NCBI RefSeq assembly: GCF_035573695.1 | Contig: NZ_CP121694.1 | Span: 968,501 to 1,032,500 of the forward strand | Direction: 5' to 3' | Length of the DNA: 64,000 nt | Source: Metallumcola ferriviriculae | Lineage (GTDB): Bacteria; Bacillota; JADQBR01 | Part shown: positions 61,679 to 64,000 of the stretch, in pieces | Layout of the letters: the number at the start of each line of letters is the position of its first letter | Numbering within the stretch: position 1 is the stretch's first letter | Made by a program: the position numbers and the translations under genes | Notes under the pieces: model-generated | The model's input: only the letters and a program-made list of their open reading frames with translations | Database searches by the model: none | Told to the model about the DNA's origin: nothing

Positions 61679-64000
61679 ATGCAGGAGCAATCTTTAAGTA
61701 AAACTTACGATCCTTCCCGAGTGGAGGAGAAATGGTATCACACTTGGGAGGAAAAGAGTTATTTTGTAGCAGAAAGGGAAGAAGGCCGAGAGGCATTCTC
61801 TATTGTGATGCCCCCGCCAAATGTTACCGGGTCTCTACACTTGGGACATGCGTTGGATAGTACGCTTCAGGATATTCTTACCCGCTGGCGCCGTATGCAG
61901 GGTCGCAACACTCTTTGGCTGCCGGGGACTGACCACGCGGGTATTGCGACTCAGGCTAAGGTGGAGGAACAACTGGCCCGGGAAGGGAAGTCCAAGAATG
62001 ATTTAGGGAGAGATGAATTTTTAGAGCGGGTATGGGATTGGAAACACCAGTATGGTGACCGTATCACGCGCCAGCTGCGTACTCTTGGCGCATCCTGTGA
62101 CTGGTCCCGCGAAAGGTTCACGATGGATGATGGGTGCTCTGATGCTGTGCGGGAGGTTTTTGTCCGCCTGTACGAAAAAGGATTAATTTATCGTGGTAAT
62201 TACATTATTAATTGGTGCCCTAAGTGTCAGACGACGATTTCCGATATTGAAGTTGAACACCAAGAAAGTGCGGGCAGCCTTTGGCATATCCGCTATCCAA
62301 TTAAAGATAGCGATGAATATGTAGTAGTTGCAACTACCCGTCCGGAGACCATGTTGGGAGATACGGCGGTAGCGGTACACCCCGATGACTCTCGCTACAA
62401 GAAATTAGTGGGTAAAACCGTAATTCTTCCCGTTGTCGGCAGGGAAATTCCCATTGTTGCAGACGAATATGTAGACCCGGAATTCGGCTCCGGGGCAGTA
62501 AAGATAACTCCGGCCCATGACCCAAATGATTTTGAAATCGGTCAGCGTCATCAACTACCGCAGGTGGTGGTTATTGATAAAACCGCTAAAATGACAGCGG
62601 AGGCAGGTAAATATCGGGGGATGGACCGGTACGAATGCCGGGAAATTCTGGTGCAGGACTTAATGGGGGCTGGTTTCTTGGTAGAGACTGAGGAACACCG
62701 GCATGCTGTGGGCCAATGCTATCGCTGTGACACGGTTGTCGAACCATTGGTGTCCCGACAGTGGTTTGTCCGGATGGGACCCTTGGCTAAACCGGCTATT
62801 GAAGCAGTAGAGGAGAAACGTATTCGCTTTGTTCCGGAGCGTTTTACCAAGGTTTATCTTGGATGGCTTGAAAACATTAGAGACTGGTGTATCTCCAGGC
62901 AGCTTTGGTGGGGGCATCGTATTCCAGTATGGTATTGTCAGGACTGTGGTGAAATAATTTGTTCGATTAATGATCCTGACCAATGCACCGGCTGCGGCAG
63001 TAGCAAATTGCAACAGGACCCTGACGTATTGGATACCTGGTTTAGCTCAGGGCTATGGCCTTTTTCGACATTAGGCTGGCCTGGGGATACGGCAGACCTA
63101 CGCACTTTTTATCCCACTTCAGTGCTGGTCACTGGTCGGGATATCATCTTCTTCTGGGTTGCCCGAATGATATTTATGGCTTTAGAATTCAGACAGGAAG
63201 TACCCTTTAAGGAAGTATTTATCCATGGATTGGTGCTTGATGCTCAGGGCAGAAAAATGAGTAAATCTTTGGGTAACGGTGTTGACCCTATTGAGATAAT
63301 TGAAAAGTATGGTGCCGACACGCTGAGATTTATGCTGATTACTGGTAACACACCAGGTAATGACCTGCGTTTTCATTTTGAACGTCTGGAGGGAACCAGG
63401 AATTTTGCTAATAAAATCTGGAATGCAGCTAGGTTTGTAATCATGAATTTAGAAGATGATAAATCTTACGAGGGTGTCAGCGCCCAATATACTTTAGCGG
63501 ATCGATGGATACTATCTCGTTTTAATAGTACGGCTAAAGAGGTGACTCGTTTATTAGGCAAGTACGAGCTCGGAGAGGCAGCCCGCTTGTTGTATGAATT
63601 TATCTGGAGCGAATTTTGTGATTGGTATATCGAGCTGGCTAAGGAACGATTGTATGGTGACAGCCCAGTGGGCAAATATACCGCTCGTAAACTATTAAAG
63701 ACCATATTAAGTGACACCATGAAACTGCTGCACCCATTTATGCCTTTTATAACCGAAGAAATATGGCAGCAACTTGACCCAGATGGTGAGACAATTATGC
63801 AGAGCAGTTGGCCGGAAGGGGATACCTCCTTGATGGACGACGATGCAGAAAGGGAGATGGGTCTGGTAATGGCTGTTATTCGGGGAATTCGCAATATCCG
63901 CGGTGAAATGAATGTACCCCCCGGCCGCAAAGCTAGGGTTATTCTTGCTGCTAATTCCGGACAGTCAGAGGCAGTATTAACTGCAAACACAATTTACCTG
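61679..64000 (+). CDS. valS: Valyl-tRNA synthetase, N-terminal 774 residues (runs off the window)
   Basis: Open from ATG 61679 (AAGGATGG upstream) to the last base without a stop. Class I synthetase: HIGH motif in [16 protein letters not shown] (~45), editing domain with [25 protein letters not shown] and [19 protein letters not shown], zinc-type cysteines ([16 protein letters not shown] with CTGCGS), and KMSKS in [14 protein letters not shown] (~530). Then comes the start of the anticodon-binding domain. It charges tRNA-Val, edits mis-activated threonine, and is controlled by the T-box upstream. About 100 C-terminal residues are missing. Confidence 0.96.
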   Translation, partial: MQEQSLSKTYDPSRVEEKWYHTWEEKSYFVAEREEGREAFSIVMPPPNVTGSLHLGHALDSTLQDILTRWRRMQGRNTLWLPGTDHAGIATQAKVEEQLAREGKSKNDLGRDEFLERVWDWKHQYGDRITRQLRTLGASCDWSRERFTMDDGCSDAVREVFVRLYEKGLIYRGNYIINWCPKCQTTISDIEVEHQESAGSLWHIRYPIKDSDEYVVVATTRPETMLGDTAVAVHPDDSRYKKLVGKTVILPVVGREIPIVADEYVDPEFGSGAVKITPAHDPNDFEIGQRHQLPQVVVIDKTAKMTAEAGKYRGMDRYECREILVQDLMGAGFLVETEEHRHAVGQCYRCDTVVEPLVSRQWFVRMGPLAKPAIEAVEEKRIRFVPERFTKVYLGWLENIRDWCISRQLWWGHRIPVWYCQDCGEIICSINDPDQCTGCGSSKLQQDPDVLDTWFSSGLWPFSTLGWPGDTADLRTFYPTSVLVTGRDIIFFWVARMIFMALEFRQEVPFKEVFIHGLVLDAQGRKMSKSLGNGVDPIEIIEKYGADTLRFMLITGNTPGNDLRFHFERLEGTRNFANKIWNAARFVIMNLEDDKSYEGVSAQYTLADRWILSRFNSTAKEVTRLLGKYELGEAARLLYEFIWSEFCDWYIELAKERLYGDSPVGKYTARKLLKTILSDTMKLLHPFMPFITEEIWQQLDPDGETIMQSSWPEGDTSLMDDDAEREMGLVMAVIRGIRNIRGEMNVPPGRKARVILAANSGQSEAVLTANTIYL

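Overview
The window looks like chromosomal DNA of an anaerobic, spore-forming, Gram-positive bacterium of the Desulfotomaculum/Peptococcaceae type. The evidence is its housekeeping blocks (tig-clpP-clpX-lonB-lon-engB, then a TIGR04086 membrane protein, meaB and a T-box-controlled valS), strong GGAGG ribosome sites, frequent TTG/GTG starts, T-box leaders, a GerM-type lipoprotein, spoVR remnants, and strictly anaerobic enzymes (2-hydroxyacyl-CoA dehydratase pair, glutamate mutase E, a 4-hydroxybutyryl-CoA dehydratase-like protein). The genus is inferred; no rRNA is present.

Layout: 1-660 holds a DUF4363-like gene end and a 3' fragment of spoVR. 790-10520 is a ketone-metabolism locus: an AcoR-type sigma-54 activator, a clear -24/-12 promoter with upstream palindromic sites, the three acetone carboxylase subunits, then a beta-keto acid cleavage enzyme and a 4-hydroxybutyryl-CoA dehydratase-like enzyme that keeps all Fe-S ligands. 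10520-16440 is an accessory patch with a frameshifted truncated secreted-protein gene, a TetR/CPBP-protease/MFS cassette with its own operators, a second spoVR tail, a lytic transglycosylase, and a chimera of two broken genes. 16800-23320 is a complete Fur-boxed P19-type iron uptake operon (FTR1 permease, P19 lipoprotein, DUF2318 protein, two MacB/FtsX-type permeases, ATPase).

23400-28700 is a leftward signalling block: a histidine kinase with an AcoR-like sensor half, an HD-GYP protein, and an agr-type quorum-sensing locus whose 43-residue AgrD-like precursor carries Ser where the thiolactone Cys normally sits and whose membrane sensor and kinase are separate overlapping genes. 29000-33450 carries a CcdA-like protein and an SsuBCA-type ABC transporter in one operon with cysteine synthase, behind a promoter with a CymR-like inverted repeat. 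35000-38400 is a paaK-ACT-aminotransferase operon under a T-box leader with two successive antiterminator/terminator modules.

38490-49390 contains a LytTR regulator, a GerMN lipoprotein, a multi-SH3 amidase, murI, an orphan glutamate mutase epsilon subunit, an HgdB/HgdC-type pair, and rph-rdgB-yfcE. 49560-50260 is a seven-tRNA cluster (Gly, Arg, His, Gln, Lys, Leu, Gly). 50470-64000 is the protein quality-control block followed by engB, an EamA transporter, meaB, and the start of valS, which runs off the window.
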